This document shows positions 41,586 to 52,770 of a stretch of 64,000 nt of DNA, piece by piece. The translations under genes and the position numbers were made by a program. Source of the DNA: Flavobacterium sp. (GTDB taxonomy: Bacteria > Bacteroidota > Bacteroidia > Flavobacteriales > Flavobacteriaceae); contig JACMPO010000243.1 of the NCBI GenBank assembly GCA_014377455.1, forward strand, positions 1 to 64,000. Direction: 5' to 3'. Below the pieces are notes generated by a model. It did no database searches, had not been told where the DNA came from, and was given only the letters and a program-made list of their open reading frames with translations. Every line of letters starts with the position of its first letter. Position 1 is the first letter of the stretch.

Positions 41586-44213
41586 TTAAGATTCATCATC
41601 TGCACCATCGTCAGATTCTTCTGTATCATCTTCATCATCAATGATTTCATCGTCGTCTTCGTCATCGTCGTCAACTATGCCGTCATCTTCTAAAATTTCT
41701 AAAACTGGTTTTACTCTTTCTATAGTTTCAGCTTCTATAACGTTTCCGTCTTCGTCAACTATAACTTCTGCAACATCATCTTTCATGACTTTAGTTACAG
41801 CGGCAATAGAGTCGTTTCCTTTGATATTTATAAGTTTTACGCCTTGAGTGGCTCTTCCCATAACTCTCAAATCTTCAACGGCCATTCTGATAGTTAATCC
41901 CGATTTATTAATAATCATTAAATCGTCAGCATCAGTAACTGAATTTATAGAAATTAATTTACCTGTTTTTTCAGTAATATTTAATGTTTTTACACCTTTA
42001 CCACCTCTGTTTGTAATTCTATATTCGTCTAATGAAGAGCGTTTTCCGTAACCATTTTCGGCTACGACAAGAATTTCACTGTTCATATCGTTTACAGATA
42101 CCATTCCAATAACTTCATCAGTATCATCTTTTAATACAATTCCCCGAACTCCAGATGCTGTTCTTCCCATTGGTCTGGTCTTAGTTTCTTCAAATCGTAC
42201 TAATTTTCCTGATTTAACAGCTAAAATAATTTGGCTATTTCCATCGGTTAATTCTGCTGCTAATAATTCATCACCTTCTTTAATTGTGATTGCAGCTACA
42301 CCATTTATTCTGGGTTTAGAATATTTTTCTAATGATGTTTTCTTAACTTGACCTTTTTTAGTTACCATAATTAGGTTATGGCTGTTTATATAGTCTTTGT
42401 CTTTTAAATCTTGCGTACAAATGAAGGCTTTAACTTTATCGTCTGGCTCTATATTTATTAAATTTTGTAATGCACGACCTTTTGCTGTTTTGCTTCCTTC
42501 TGGAATTTCATAAACACGCATCCAAAAACATTTTCCCTTTTGCGTAAAAAACATCATATATTGATGATTTGTAGCGACATACATGTGCTCTAGAAAATCT
42601 TGATCACGTGTTCCAGCACTTTTTTGACCTACACCACCACGGTTTTGAGTTTTATATTCGGTCAAATTTGTACGTTTTATATAACCAGCATGTGAAATGG
42701 TAATGACCACATTTTCATCGGCAATTAAATCTTCTATGGAAACATCGCCACCTGAATATTCGATTTGAGAACGTCTTTCATCACCATATTTTTCTCTAAT
42801 TTCTACTAATTCTTCTTTTATAAGTGCCATTCTTAATTCTTTGCTTTCCAGTAAATCTTTCAAACTTTGAATTAATTTCATTATCTCTTCGTATTCTGCA
42901 CGAAGTTTGTCTTGTTCCAATCCAGTCAATTGACGCAAACGCATTTCAACTATGGCTCGAGCTTGAATTTCTGACAATTGGAATCGTTCTATTAATTTTC
43001 CTCGCGCTTCTTCACCATCTTTTGAAGCTCTAATTAATTTTATAACTTCATCTATATTATCAGATGCAATTATAAGTCCTTCAAGTATGTGTGCTCTTTC
43101 TTCAGCTTTTCTTAACTCAAATTGTGCTCTGCGTACCACTACTTCATGACGATGTTCCACAAAGTAGTGAATCATGTCTTTTACGTTTAACATTTGTGGT
43201 CTGCCCTTTACCAAAGCAATATTGTTTACACTAAACGACGATTGTAACTGTGTAAATTTATATAAGGTATTTAATACCACATTAGGAACGGCATCACGTT
43301 TAAGTTCATACACAATACGCATTCCAGTTCGGTCAGATTCATCTCGGATATTGGAAATTCCTTCAATTTTTTTATCATTTATTAAATCTGCAGTTTTTTT
43401 GATCATTTCTGCCTTATTAACTTGATATGGAATTTCTGTAACTACAATCACATCTTTGTTGTTAGCTTCTTCAAATCCAACTTTAGCTCGAATAACAATA
43501 CGTCCACGGCCAGTTTTGAAAGCTTCACTAACACCTTCCATTCCGTAAATAATTCCTCCTGTAGGAAAATCAGGAGCTTTTATGTAATTTATTAATTCGT
43601 CTATTTCGATATCATTGTTGTCAATAAAGGCTAAGGTGCCATTTATAACTTCGGTAATATTATGTGGAGCCATGTTAGTAGCCATTCCAACTGCAATTCC
43701 TGATGCTCCATTAATAAGTAAATTTGGAACACGAGTTGGCATTACGGTTGGTTCATATAAAGTATCGTCAAAATTCAATTTAAAATCAACGGTTTCTTTA
43801 TCAATATCTGCCATTATGTCTTCTGACATTTTTTTCATTCGGGCTTCGGTGTATCGCATTGCTGCAGGACTATCTCCATCTACTGAACCAAAATTTCCTT
43901 GCCCATCAATTAGTAAATAGCGTAAACTCCATTCTTGAGCCATACGAACCATGGCATCATAAACAGAAGTATCTCCGTGCGGGTGATACTTACCTAAAAC
44001 TTCTCCAACAATTCTTGCGGATTTTTTGTGAGCTTTATTTGAAAAAACTCCTAAATCATACATTCCATATAAAACGCGTCTATGCACAGGTTTTAATCCA
44101 TCTCGCACATCTGGCAATGCTCTTGATACAATTACTGACATTGAATAATCAATGTAGGCAGTTTTCATTTCGTCTTCAATGTTAATAGGAATTAACTTTT
44201 CTCCGTCAGACAT
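41586..44213 (-). CDS. gyrA: DNA gyrase subunit A
   Basis: This 875-residue type II topoisomerase subunit breaks and rejoins DNA for negative supercoiling. The active Tyr lies in [12 protein letters not shown] (near residue 120). The quinolone region reads [17 protein letters not shown], with Thr where E. coli has Ser83. The GyrA box appears as [13 protein letters not shown] (variant of QRRGGKG). Six beta-propeller blades follow (for example [20 protein letters not shown]). The C terminus ends in a strongly acidic tail of Asp/Glu, as in other gyrases where the tail tunes supercoiling. It diverges from clpC over a 259-base region. Confidence 0.97.
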   Translation of the reverse strand: MSDGEKLIPINIEDEMKTAYIDYSMSVIVSRALPDVRDGLKPVHRRVLYGMYDLGVFSNKAHKKSARIVGEVLGKYHPHGDTSVYDAMVRMAQEWSLRYLLIDGQGNFGSVDGDSPAAMRYTEARMKKMSEDIMADIDKETVDFKLNFDDTLYEPTVMPTRVPNLLINGASGIAVGMATNMAPHNITEVINGTLAFIDNNDIEIDELINYIKAPDFPTGGIIYGMEGVSEAFKTGRGRIVIRAKVGFEEANNKDVIVVTEIPYQVNKAEMIKKTADLINDKKIEGISNIRDESDRTGMRIVYELKRDAVPNVVLNTLYKFTQLQSSFSVNNIALVKGRPQMLNVKDMIHYFVEHRHEVVVRRAQFELRKAEERAHILEGLIIASDNIDEVIKLIRASKDGEEARGKLIERFQLSEIQARAIVEMRLRQLTGLEQDKLRAEYEEIMKLIQSLKDLLESKELRMALIKEELVEIREKYGDERRSQIEYSGGDVSIEDLIADENVVITISHAGYIKRTNLTEYKTQNRGGVGQKSAGTRDQDFLEHMYVATNHQYMMFFTQKGKCFWMRVYEIPEGSKTAKGRALQNLINIEPDDKVKAFICTQDLKDKDYINSHNLIMVTKKGQVKKTSLEKYSKPRINGVAAITIKEGDELLAAELTDGNSQIILAVKSGKLVRFEETKTRPMGRTASGVRGIVLKDDTDEVIGMVSVNDMNSEILVVAENGYGKRSSLDEYRITNRGGKGVKTLNITEKTGKLISINSVTDADDLMIINKSGLTIRMAVEDLRVMGRATQGVKLINIKGNDSIAAVTKVMKDDVAEVIVDEDGNVIEAETIERVKPVLEILEDDGIVDDDDEDDDEIIDDEDDTEESDDGADDES

Positions 44214-44472
44214 ATTTTTTAATATTTTAAGTAAATTAATTTTAGATTGTACCGCGCAAGATACACTTTTTTCAATTTTTTAAAACTGTTTTTAACCACT
44301 AATTTGAACGATTTATTAACAAATTTAAAGTATAATATGGTTTATAAAAATTGTGTTAAAATGTATAAATTATCCGCATATTTTTCGTCAATTTACAGAC
44401 AGGTGTTTTCAAGGAATGATATTTGTATATTCTAAGAAAAATCTTTAAATTTACATTAATAAAATATATAAA

Positions 44473-47016
44473 ATGGATGACAATTTTTCACCACGGGTAA
44501 AAGACGTAATCACCTACAGTAAAGAAGAAGCCTTGCGTTTAGGGCACGATTTTATAGGTACGGAACATCTTATGCTTGGAATTTTGAGAGATGGAAATGG
44601 AAAAGCGATATCAATTTTAAATAGCCTTTCTATTGACTTAGATTATTTAAGACGTAAGGTGGAAATTTTAAGTCCGCCAAATCCGGTTGTGGAACTTAAT
44701 ATTGATAAAAAAAACCTACACTTAACCCGACAAGCCGAAAGAGCGCTTAAAACCACGTTTCTTGAAGCTAAAGTTTTTCAAAGTTCGTCTATCAGTACAG
44801 CACATTTGCTTTTGTGCATTCTGCGAAATGAAAACGATCCAACCACCAAACTACTTAATAAACTAAAAATAGATTATGAAGTAGCTAAAGAACATTATTT
44901 AGATATGACACCAAGAGAAGAAGAATTTTTAGAAAATTTACCCAAAAACGAATCCTTTAATGAAGATTCTGGACAAGACGACAGCGTTAAAGGTGATAAT
45001 TTTAATACGCCATCAAACAAGGCAAACAAGAAATCTAAAACACCTGTTTTGGACAATTTTGGTCGTGATTTAACGGAGATGGCTGAGGACGGAAAATTAG
45101 ATCCAGTGGTTGGTCGTGAAAAAGAAATTGAACGTGTTTCCCAAATATTAAGCCGTCGTAAAAAAAATAATCCACTGCTTATAGGTGAGCCAGGAGTTGG
45201 AAAATCAGCTATTGCCGAAGGTTTAGCATTACGAATTATCCAGAAGAAAGTATCTCGAATTTTGTTTAATAAACGAGTGGTTACACTTGATTTAGCCAGC
45301 TTAGTTGCAGGGACAAAATATCGAGGTCAATTTGAAGAGCGAATGAAAGCCGTGATGAACGAACTCGAAAAAAATGATGATATAATTCTTTTTATAGATG
45401 AAATTCATACCATAGTAGGTGCTGGTGGAGCAACTGGATCTTTAGATGCATCAAACATGTTTAAACCCGCTTTGGCCAGAGGTGAAATTCAATGTATTGG
45501 AGCAACTACATTAGATGAATACCGTCAATATATCGAAAAAGATGGCGCACTTGAAAGACGTTTTCAAAAAGTAATTGTTGAGCCAACTTCAGTTGATGAA
45601 ACTATTACAATTCTCCATAATATTAAAGATAAATATGAAAATCATCACAATGTAACCTACACAGATGAAGCGATTGAAGCTTGTGTAAAATTGACAGATC
45701 GCTACATGTCTGAACGATTTTTACCAGATAAAGCTATTGATGCTCTTGACGAAGCTGGTTCGCGCGTTCACATAACAAATATTGATGTACCAAAACAAAT
45801 TTTGGATTTAGAACGACAATTAGAAGAAGTTAGAGAACTCAAAAATGCCGTTGTCAAAAGACAAAAATATGAAGAAGCGGCAAAGTTGCGAGATGATGAA
45901 AAGAAAATAGAAAAAGACTTAGCTATTGCTCAGGAACAGTGGGAAGAAGATTCTAAAAATAACAGAATTGCAGTTACTGAAGATAATGTTGCCGATGTGG
46001 TATCAATGATTACTGGAATCCCGGTAAACAGAATTGCTCAAACTGAAAGTAACAAATTAGCCAATTTACCCGAGTTATTACAACGAAAAGTTGTAGGTCA
46101 AGATGAAGCTGTGTTAAAAATAGCACGGTCAATTCAGCGAAATAGAGCTGGACTTAAAGATCCAAATCGACCAATTGGTTCATTTATCTTTTTGGGTCAG
46201 ACAGGCGTTGGAAAAACACAATTAGCAAAAGTTTTGGCAAAAGAATTATTCGATTCTGAAGGTGCATTAATTCGTATCGACATGAGCGAATACATGGAAA
46301 AATTTGCCATTTCAAGATTAATTGGTGCACCTCCAGGATATGTAGGTTACGAAGAAGGAGGACAATTAACCGAAAAAGTGAGAAGAAAACCATATTGTGT
46401 TGTATTGTTAGATGAAATTGAAAAAGCACATCCAGATGTTTTCAATATGATGCTTCAAGTTTTAGATGACGGGTATTTAACAGATAGCTTGGGTCGTAAA
46501 ATTGATTTCAAAAATACAATTATCATTATGACATCTAATGTTGGCGCGCGTCAGCTTAAAGATTTTGGTCAAGGTGTAGGTTTTGGAACCGCAGCTCGAG
46601 TTGCAAACGCTGATGATAATTCTAAAGGAATAATCGAAAATGCTTTGAAGAAAACATTTGCACCAGAATTTTTAAATCGAATAGATGATGTAATTGTATT
46701 CAATGCCTTAGAAAAACATGACATTGATGTAATTATTGAAATAGAATTAAAAAAATTATATTCAAGAGTTAAAGAGTTGGGTTACAATTTAGATTTATCA
46801 GATAAAGCAAAAGCATTTATTGCCGAGAAAGGTTTTGATAGACAATTTGGTGCGCGACCTTTAAAAAGAGCAATTCAAAAATATGTTGAAGATGCTTTAG
46901 CAGAAGAAATTATTACTTCTAAAATAAGTAGTGGAGACGAAATTTTTATGGATATTGAAGATGGTGCTACCGAATTGACAGTGAAAGTTCACAAGGCAGA
47001 GAAGCCTTTGAATTAG
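44473..47016 (+). CDS. clpC: Clp protease ATPase subunit ClpC
   Basis: This 847-residue AAA+ unfoldase works with ClpP. It has the N-terminal repeat domain (YSKEEALRLGHDFIGTEHLML, two halves to about residue 150). The first ATPase domain has Walker A GEPGVGKSA and FIDEIHTIVGAGG. A UVR-type middle segment (VKRQKYEEAAKLRDDEKK, near residue 465) marks ClpC rather than ClpA. The second ATPase domain has GQTGVGKTQ and LLDEIEKAHPDVFN. It is divergent from gyrA. No ClpP or McsB gene is nearby. Confidence 0.96.
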   Translation: MDDNFSPRVKDVITYSKEEALRLGHDFIGTEHLMLGILRDGNGKAISILNSLSIDLDYLRRKVEILSPPNPVVELNIDKKNLHLTRQAERALKTTFLEAKVFQSSSISTAHLLLCILRNENDPTTKLLNKLKIDYEVAKEHYLDMTPREEEFLENLPKNESFNEDSGQDDSVKGDNFNTPSNKANKKSKTPVLDNFGRDLTEMAEDGKLDPVVGREKEIERVSQILSRRKKNNPLLIGEPGVGKSAIAEGLALRIIQKKVSRILFNKRVVTLDLASLVAGTKYRGQFEERMKAVMNELEKNDDIILFIDEIHTIVGAGGATGSLDASNMFKPALARGEIQCIGATTLDEYRQYIEKDGALERRFQKVIVEPTSVDETITILHNIKDKYENHHNVTYTDEAIEACVKLTDRYMSERFLPDKAIDALDEAGSRVHITNIDVPKQILDLERQLEEVRELKNAVVKRQKYEEAAKLRDDEKKIEKDLAIAQEQWEEDSKNNRIAVTEDNVADVVSMITGIPVNRIAQTESNKLANLPELLQRKVVGQDEAVLKIARSIQRNRAGLKDPNRPIGSFIFLGQTGVGKTQLAKVLAKELFDSEGALIRIDMSEYMEKFAISRLIGAPPGYVGYEEGGQLTEKVRRKPYCVVLLDEIEKAHPDVFNMMLQVLDDGYLTDSLGRKIDFKNTIIIMTSNVGARQLKDFGQGVGFGTAARVANADDNSKGIIENALKKTFAPEFLNRIDDVIVFNALEKHDIDVIIEIELKKLYSRVKELGYNLDLSDKAKAFIAEKGFDRQFGARPLKRAIQKYVEDALAEEIITSKISSGDEIFMDIEDGATELTVKVHKAEKPLN

Positions 47017-47034
47017 AAATAATAATTTAGAAAT

Positions 47035-47109
47035 TTTAAAACCATTAAGAAATTAAAAAGTTAAGTTTGTACTGCTTAACAATTTAATTTTTTAATGGTT
47101 TAATTTTTT
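47035..47109. repeat. Long AT-rich hairpin, possibly terminator of clpC
   Basis: Arms AAACCATTAAGAAATTAAA and TTTAATTTTTTAATGGTTT (imperfect), plus an inner GTTAAG/CTTAAC, form a long hairpin with a short loop. It ends in T-rich DNA, so it can serve as terminator for clpC. A similar hairpin stands at 53360-53429. Confidence 0.55.
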
Positions 47110-47122
47110 ATTTAAAATAGTA

Positions 47123-48493
47123 ATGCAAGACAATAAAATTATTTTAGGTTCAGAAGAATGGTGCTCTTTTCCCGAATTAGGGATTCCAGCCATTAAAGCA
47201 CGAGTGGATTCTGGTGCTAAAACGTCTGCATTACACGCAATTAATATTGCACCATTCCAAAAAGATGGGATAAACTGGGTAAAATTTGATATTAATCCTA
47301 TTCAAAATAATCTGAAAACAGTAATTCATTGCGAGGCACTTTTAGTAGACAAACGAATAGTGAAAAGCTCGAGCGGATTCCGAGAACAACGGTACGTAAT
47401 TCAAACCAATCTTAAAATAGGTAACGAAATTTGGGCAATCGAAATGACGTTAACAAATCGGGATTCCATGGGTTTTAGAATGTTATTAGGAAGGGAAGCT
47501 ATGAGTGGCAGAATCCTGGTAGATCCTGAGAAAAAATATCTTTTAGAACAACCTACTTTAGAAACTTTAAAGCTATTGTATGTTAATGCTAACGAAGCTA
47601 AATCTGGTTTGCGAATTGGACTTTTGGCAAGTAATCCATCACTATACAGCAATAAGCGAATTATTGAAGCAGGCGAAATGAGAGGTCATCAGATGGAATT
47701 TTTAAGTATCAAAGAATGTTATATGAAACTCGATGCTGATACTCCGGAAATTCATTATCGTGGTGGTAGAATTTTAGATAAATTTGATGCAATTATCCCA
47801 AGAATCAGACCAAGTATTACTTTCTATGGTTGTGCATTAACACGACAGTTTGAGGCATTAAAAGTGTATTGTTTAAATTCTGCTGCTGCAATTACGCAAT
47901 CTAGAGATAAATTATATTCGTTGCAATTGCTTCTAAATCATGGTGTTGATATTCCTACAACTGGTTTTGCAAATTCACCATTAGATACTGACGATTTAAT
48001 CAAAATGGTTGGAGGATCTCCTTTAATTGTGAAATTACTTGAAGGAACTCAAGGAAAAGGCGTTGTGCTCGCAGAAACAAAAAAAGCAGCAGAATCTGTT
48101 ATAAATGCTTTTAAAAGTTTAAATGTTAATATTTTAGTACAAGAGTTTATTAAAGAAGCCAATGGAAAAGATTTAAGATTATTTGTAATTGACGGAAAAG
48201 TAGTGGCAACAATTCAGCGGGAAGCACTTCCTGGAGAATTTAGAGCTAACATTCACCTTGGAGGCACTGCAAGTGTAATAAAACCTACTGCAGAAGAAAA
48301 GAAAATTGCCATAAAAGCAGCAAAAGCAATGGATTTAAAAGTTGCTGGTGTTGATATAATTCGGTCTTCAAAAGGACCACTATTATTAGAAGTAAATTCC
48401 TCTCCAGGTCTAGAAGGAATTGAAGGCGCCACCAACAAAGATATCGCTGGTGAAATGATAAAAGCTATTGAGAAAAACTTTAAGTGGAGTTAA
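47123..48493 (+). CDS. RimB-RimK fusion: retropepsin-like domain plus ATP-grasp ligase
   Basis: This 456-residue protein joins two domains. Residues about 1-145 match the retropepsin-like ATP-dependent zinc protease (RimB) family: [19 protein letters not shown] near residue 24, with the Asp of DSGAKTS, and [15 protein letters not shown] near 120. Residues about 160-456 match Rim[51 protein letters not shown] and [16 protein letters not shown]. RimK adds Glu residues to the C terminus of ribosomal protein S6 and makes poly-Glu; RimB trims the tail. The fused form suggests both activities in one chain. Alternatively the ligase may have another peptide substrate. Confidence 0.88.
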   Translation: MQDNKIILGSEEWCSFPELGIPAIKARVDSGAKTSALHAINIAPFQKDGINWVKFDINPIQNNLKTVIHCEALLVDKRIVKSSSGFREQRYVIQTNLKIGNEIWAIEMTLTNRDSMGFRMLLGREAMSGRILVDPEKKYLLEQPTLETLKLLYVNANEAKSGLRIGLLASNPSLYSNKRIIEAGEMRGHQMEFLSIKECYMKLDADTPEIHYRGGRILDKFDAIIPRIRPSITFYGCALTRQFEALKVYCLNSAAAITQSRDKLYSLQLLLNHGVDIPTTGFANSPLDTDDLIKMVGGSPLIVKLLEGTQGKGVVLAETKKAAESVINAFKSLNVNILVQEFIKEANGKDLRLFVIDGKVVATIQREALPGEFRANIHLGGTASVIKPTAEEKKIAIKAAKAMDLKVAGVDIIRSSKGPLLLEVNSSPGLEGIEGATNKDIAGEMIKAIEKNFKWS

Positions 48494-48534
48494 ATTTATA
48501 AATCAAATTTTTATTTTTAATCAATATTATATAA

Positions 48535-49053
48535 ATGTTAAATCCTTACTTAGAAATAATTTGTCGAAGTGCGGCAGTATATTTATTCATGTTAATTGCG
48601 TTGAGATTATTCGGAAAAAAAGAATTATCACAGCTCAATACTGCCGATGTAATTTTAATTTTACTAATAAGTAATGCGGTTCAAAATGCAATGGTAGGCA
48701 GTAATTCGTCACTTCAAGGCGGATTAGTTGCAGCTTTAGTGTTATTTGTAATCAATTTTATTTTAAAGAAAATCATGTTTAAATATAAAGGTTTCCGAAA
48801 TTTTGTACAGCAAAAACCTGTGGTGTTAGTTCATGATGGGATTATTGATTTTAACGAGTTAGCCAAGTTAGAAATTTCGTCGAGCGAGTTAAATGAGGTA
48901 ATTCGAGAACATGGAGTTGAAAGTTATAAAGAAGTGAAACTTGCCATGATGGAAATTGATGGTAATATTAGTGTTATTTCTGGGGATAAAAGTCTGCATC
49001 GCTCTCATCATAAACGAAAAATCCATAAAACGCTAGGTAGTTTTAATGGTTAA
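48535..49053 (+). CDS. DUF421 (YetF-like) membrane protein
   Basis: This 172-residue protein has three N-terminal hydrophobic segments (about 10-30, 42-58 and 65-82). A soluble DUF421/YcaP-type domain follows, with KPVVLVHDGIIDFNELAKLE near residue 99 and the VESYKEVKLAMMEIDGNISVI strand near 129. Family role is unsettled; homologues in Bacillus (YetF) affect membrane phosphatidylserine handling. A basic tail ends the protein. It lies 41 bases after rimB-rimK. Confidence 0.85.
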   Translation: MLNPYLEIICRSAAVYLFMLIALRLFGKKELSQLNTADVILILLISNAVQNAMVGSNSSLQGGLVAALVLFVINFILKKIMFKYKGFRNFVQQKPVVLVHDGIIDFNELAKLEISSSELNEVIREHGVESYKEVKLAMMEIDGNISVISGDKSLHRSHHKRKIHKTLGSFNG

Positions 49054-49146
49054 TTTTTTTCAAATAATTAGATTTAGAAATTTTTAAAGAAATTTCTCTT
49101 AAATCATTTTTTCATTGCCTAACCAATAGATTTTATTTGTTTATCC

Positions 49147-49154
49147 TATATTTG
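49147..49154 (+). promoter_or_regulatory. -7 motif for sdaA
   Basis: TATATTTG fits TAnnTTTG, 21 bases before the sdaA ATG. Confidence 0.6.
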
Positions 49155-49175
49155 TTCACTAAAACGTTATAGTTT

Positions 49176-50603
49176 ATGGAAGAATGTATTTCGGTATTTG
49201 ATATGCTCAAAATTGGAGTTGGACCTTCAAGTTCTCATACTTTAGGACCATGGCGAGCAGCAGAGCGTTTTTTGTCAGAATTAAAATCTGAAGAAATATT
49301 TTCGAAAGTTATTCGTGTTACGGTCGATTTATACGGTTCACTTTCTTTAACAGGAAAAGGTCATGCGACTGATTTGGCTATTATGTTAGGTTTAAGTGGT
49401 CAAGATCCCGAGACTATTCCAATACAATCGATTTCAGAGATTATTAAAATTATCGAAAATTCAAATGAAATTAAATTAGGAAATGAGTCAATAATTCCAT
49501 TTTATTTTTTGCAAGACATTGTTTTCAATAAAAATTTTCTCCCTTTTCATGCCAACGGTTTAATGTTTACCGGTTTTTTAGAAAATGGGAATCAATATAT
49601 TTCTACTTTTTATTCTATTGGAGGCGGATTTGTTGTAAAAGAAGAGCGAATAAATGCCAAAAAAAAGATGGCTATAAAATGTGCTTTTCCATTTCCAATA
49701 GAAAATGCAGCCGAATTGCTTCAATATACCATTTCAGAAGATAAAATGATTTCTGAAATTGTATATGAAAATGAAAAATCAATGCGTTCAGAAACGGAAG
49801 TAAACTTTGAGTTAATGCGTATCTGGCATACAATGCTGGAATGTATGTACATTGGTTGTCACAGTGAAGGGATTCTTCCAGGTGGATTAAATGTACGTCG
49901 CAGAGCTTTTGATATGCATCAGGGTTTAATTGGTTTAGCAAATTATAATTCTCCGCAATCATGGCTACTAGAAATTAGAAAAACTGAAGTTAAATTCCGA
50001 CAAATTTTAAAATGGGTTTCCTGTTTTGCACTTGCTGTAAATGAAGTTAATGCAGCTTTAGGACGAGTTGTAACGGCACCAACAAATGGAAGTGCTGGAG
50101 TTATTCCCGCGGTTTTAATGTACTATTTAGTAATTGAAAATCACAATGCTGGCGACAAAGAAATTAAACAATTTTTAATGGTTGCAGGCGAAATAGGAAG
50201 TATTTTCAAAAAAGGTGCCACAATTTCAGCTGCAATGGGTGGTTGTCAAGCCGAAATAGGAGTTTCAAGTGCCATGGCTGCGGCTGCGCTTACCGAGGTT
50301 ATGGGTGGAACGCCCGAACAAGTTTTGATGGCAGCAGAAATTGCTATGGAACATCATCTAGGAATGACCTGTGACCCAATTGGTGGATTAGTTCAAATTC
50401 CTTGTATTGAACGTAATACTATGGGTGCAATAAAAGCAATAAATGCCGCAGAATTGGCAATGCAAACCGATGCAAAAAATGCAAAAGTACCATTAGATAA
50501 AGTTATTGCGACAATGTGGAAAACCGCCCAAGATATGAATTCTAAATATAAAGAAACATCCGAAGGCGGTTTAGCAATTGCAGTAAATATGGCAGATTGT
50601 TAA
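49176..50603 (+). CDS. sdaA: L-serine ammonia-lyase, iron-sulfur type
   Basis: This 475-residue single-chain enzyme converts L-serine to pyruvate and ammonia with a [4Fe-4S] cluster. The N-terminal part carries [17 protein letters not shown], the binding loop of the family. The catalytic half has [18 protein letters not shown] (near residue 306). The cluster Cys are in [29 protein letters not shown] (near residue 407) and near the end. The sequence ends NMADC, as in the family where the C-terminal Cys enters the active site. Confidence 0.95.
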   Translation: MEECISVFDMLKIGVGPSSSHTLGPWRAAERFLSELKSEEIFSKVIRVTVDLYGSLSLTGKGHATDLAIMLGLSGQDPETIPIQSISEIIKIIENSNEIKLGNESIIPFYFLQDIVFNKNFLPFHANGLMFTGFLENGNQYISTFYSIGGGFVVKEERINAKKKMAIKCAFPFPIENAAELLQYTISEDKMISEIVYENEKSMRSETEVNFELMRIWHTMLECMYIGCHSEGILPGGLNVRRRAFDMHQGLIGLANYNSPQSWLLEIRKTEVKFRQILKWVSCFALAVNEVNAALGRVVTAPTNGSAGVIPAVLMYYLVIENHNAGDKEIKQFLMVAGEIGSIFKKGATISAAMGGCQAEIGVSSAMAAAALTEVMGGTPEQVLMAAEIAMEHHLGMTCDPIGGLVQIPCIERNTMGAIKAINAAELAMQTDAKNAKVPLDKVIATMWKTAQDMNSKYKETSEGGLAIAVNMADC

Positions 50604-50612
50604 GTAGTATAA

Positions 50613-51623
50613 CTATAAATTCAACAATTTGATATCGCCAGCAGCCGTAATAATATAGTAGCGATTGTTTCTAATTATGGTGTTTTTCGGAAGTTGATCT
50701 TCACGCAATTTGATTCTAATAGTAATGTCATAAAAAGCTTGAATTGTAGGCTCAGTAATATCAGGATTCATAACAAAATTGTGGTCTTTTACCAACGCTT
50801 GGTTGTAATATTGAGTAGTATTTTTCTTGATTACATTCACTTCACTTTTTGGGTCAAAATTGGCATTGGCTTGCGAATAGGCTTGATAACTTCTATAGCT
50901 TTCCATCGGATAAGTCACGTTGAAACCTTCTTGTAAAATTTTTTCTTTTTTGTTCAAATCGGTATTCATAATTAACGAATAATTCGCCATTTGGTCTTTA
51001 AAAACCTCTAGCGCTTTTCGTTGCATCGTGCTTCTGACTTGGTCAAAATTGGTTGTAACATAATCAACTTTTGCAATGTCGTAAATTTCATTTTTTCCGC
51101 AAATGGAAAGAATTTTATCAAAATCATTATTGTTTCTAAATTTTATTAAAATATTCTTTTTCAATTCAAATCCAGATGGTTTTTCATTATACGTTTTCGG
51201 ATTAAAAATCTTTTTATCAACGGCATAATCATAAGTCGGAACAAACGAAATCATATCGGTTTCCACCACAATTTCTTTATTGAATAGTGTTAATGCACTA
51301 ATGACATTTCCAATGCGTTCATCAATTAAGTTGGTGGCTTCTTCGGCAGTTTTCCCTAATTGAAGCACCGCAAATGTTGCAATTTGAGAAGTGGCTCGTT
51401 CATTAAAAATTCCTTTTATTGTAATAACCATTTCGTCTTGACTACTCGAAGTAGTTTGAATAGTATTCACTCGATTTACCGTGTAGCCACCATTTCCGTA
51501 GCCAGCGTTTCCGTAATCAGCGTTTCCTTTTTTTTGATATTCGGCATTTCCCATGTCTTGAGCGTTTGCAAAATTTAATGCGATTGTAAGAGCGATTGTT
51601 GTTAAGATTTTTGTTTTACTCAT
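50613..51623 (-). CDS. Exported SIMPL-domain protein
   Basis: This 336-residue protein has a signal peptide (MSKTKILTTIALTIALNFANAQ). After a Gly/Asn/Tyr-rich stretch comes a SIMPL domain (about residues 75-330). This is the COG2859-type fold seen in BP26 and IRAK-associated proteins, with VITIKGIFNERATSQIATF and VDKKIFNPKTYNEKPSG. Bacterial members are periplasmic or surface proteins of unknown role, able to form ring-like assemblies in some cases. The start is the ATG at 51621-51623; an extension of 16 residues to 51671 would precede the signal peptide and looks wrong. Confidence 0.8.
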   Translation of the reverse strand: MSKTKILTTIALTIALNFANAQDMGNAEYQKKGNADYGNAGYGNGGYTVNRVNTIQTTSSSQDEMVITIKGIFNERATSQIATFAVLQLGKTAEEATNLIDERIGNVISALTLFNKEIVVETDMISFVPTYDYAVDKKIFNPKTYNEKPSGFELKKNILIKFRNNNDFDKILSICGKNEIYDIAKVDYVTTNFDQVRSTMQRKALEVFKDQMANYSLIMNTDLNKKEKILQEGFNVTYPMESYRSYQAYSQANANFDPKSEVNVIKKNTTQYYNQALVKDHNFVMNPDITEPTIQAFYDITIRIKLREDQLPKNTIIRNNRYYIITAAGDIKLLNL

Positions 51624-51845
51624 GATTTTGTTGTTTTTTTTAGTTAGGAATTCGTGAATCTTCGATTTCATTTTTATATATTTTTAAAATTAATGATGCA
51701 AGAATACGCTAGTTTTTCAAAGTGGGTTTGGTAAAACAACTTTCAACTAACTGTAATCTTTTTTAGTTACATTTACAACACTTTTGCAGTGAGTTTGCCA
51801 TAGTATTTGCGAACTTCTGCTTTACATTTGAATCGAATATTACGA

Positions 51846-52769
51846 ATGACAGAACTTGAAAAATTTGAGGAATTGAAACAAAAGGTGCTTTTGAAATACC
51901 AAGAGCAATATCCTTATTTTCAAGGAAATTTACAACGTTTTTCGTCGCAGGATATTCAGAATTTGATTGGATTAATCGAAACAAATTGTAAACAAACCAT
52001 TAGCGAAAAATGGATTTATACGCATTTAAAACCCGAAACCAACAGCAAGATTCCACGAAAAGATATGCTCAATATTCTATCGGAATTTGTAGGCTTTTCA
52101 GGTTGGGATGAGTTTGTTTTTGAAGATAAAATACCAGAATCTCAAGGAACTGATAAACCAAAAAAATCTAAAAAATGGTTGTTGCTACTTTTAATTTTTT
52201 TGATTCTTTCCATTGTTTTAATCTTTTCAATTTTCAATAAAAAAGAAGTTCCAAAGACAAAAACAATCGAGTTAAACAATGAATTTACAAACGAAAAAGT
52301 AAATTCAGATGAAGTAAAAGTTTATCAAGTTGAAGATTCCGTCAAACAAGAATTAGAAATTAAAGAAGGCAAAGTTCAAGTATCTAATGCGAATGAAAAG
52401 AAAACAAAATTGGTCATTCAAAGTCCGTTTTACGAGCCAAAAACTGTGGTTTTCAATGCAAATAATAATTCAAAAACACCAAAATCAATAGATTTAAAAC
52501 CAGACGATTACGCCATGATGCTCAAAGCGTTTATGTTATCGGATATTAAAGATTGGCAAACTCGAAAAGAGCAATTAAATAAAATATTATCCGATAATTT
52601 GGAGGTAATTGTGATGTTGAAAAACGATTTAGGCGCCGAATATTTCAACAAAAATGAGTTTTCACAAAAGCTCATTATTCCGACAGAAAATGTCAGAAAA
52701 ATGAAGATTATCGAAATTAAAAATGATGCAAACGACAAGATTGAATTCATAAGAATCAAACAAGAATAA
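51846..52769 (+). CDS. Helical N-terminus plus membrane helix protein, conserved hypothetical
   Basis: This 307-residue protein has a cytoplasmic N-terminal domain of about 100 residues (MTELEKFEELKQKVLLKYQE; ends FSGWDEFVFED). This kind of domain is common in Bacteroidetes membrane-anchored regulators. One membrane helix follows at about 121-138. The rest is periplasmic, with a KTKLVIQSPFYEPKTV strand and a helical C terminus. The frame extends 13 codons further upstream, but the ATG at 51846 fits better. The next gene starts directly after its stop, so they are co-transcribed and may act together. Confidence 0.75.
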   Translation: MTELEKFEELKQKVLLKYQEQYPYFQGNLQRFSSQDIQNLIGLIETNCKQTISEKWIYTHLKPETNSKIPRKDMLNILSEFVGFSGWDEFVFEDKIPESQGTDKPKKSKKWLLLLLIFLILSIVLIFSIFNKKEVPKTKTIELNNEFTNEKVNSDEVKVYQVEDSVKQELEIKEGKVQVSNANEKKTKLVIQSPFYEPKTVVFNANNNSKTPKSIDLKPDDYAMMLKAFMLSDIKDWQTRKEQLNKILSDNLEVIVMLKNDLGAEYFNKNEFSQKLIIPTENVRKMKIIEIKNDANDKIEFIRIKQE

Positions 52770-52770
52770 A

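Noticed and set aside
41641-42051. Ser-rich frame opposite the gyrA 3' end
   Set aside because: It is the complement of the acidic tail codons of GyrA and of propeller blades, so a shadow.
43615-44185. Open frames antisense to gyrA
   Set aside because: They mirror the codon pattern of gyrA, lack family similarity and have no promoter or ribosome binding site.
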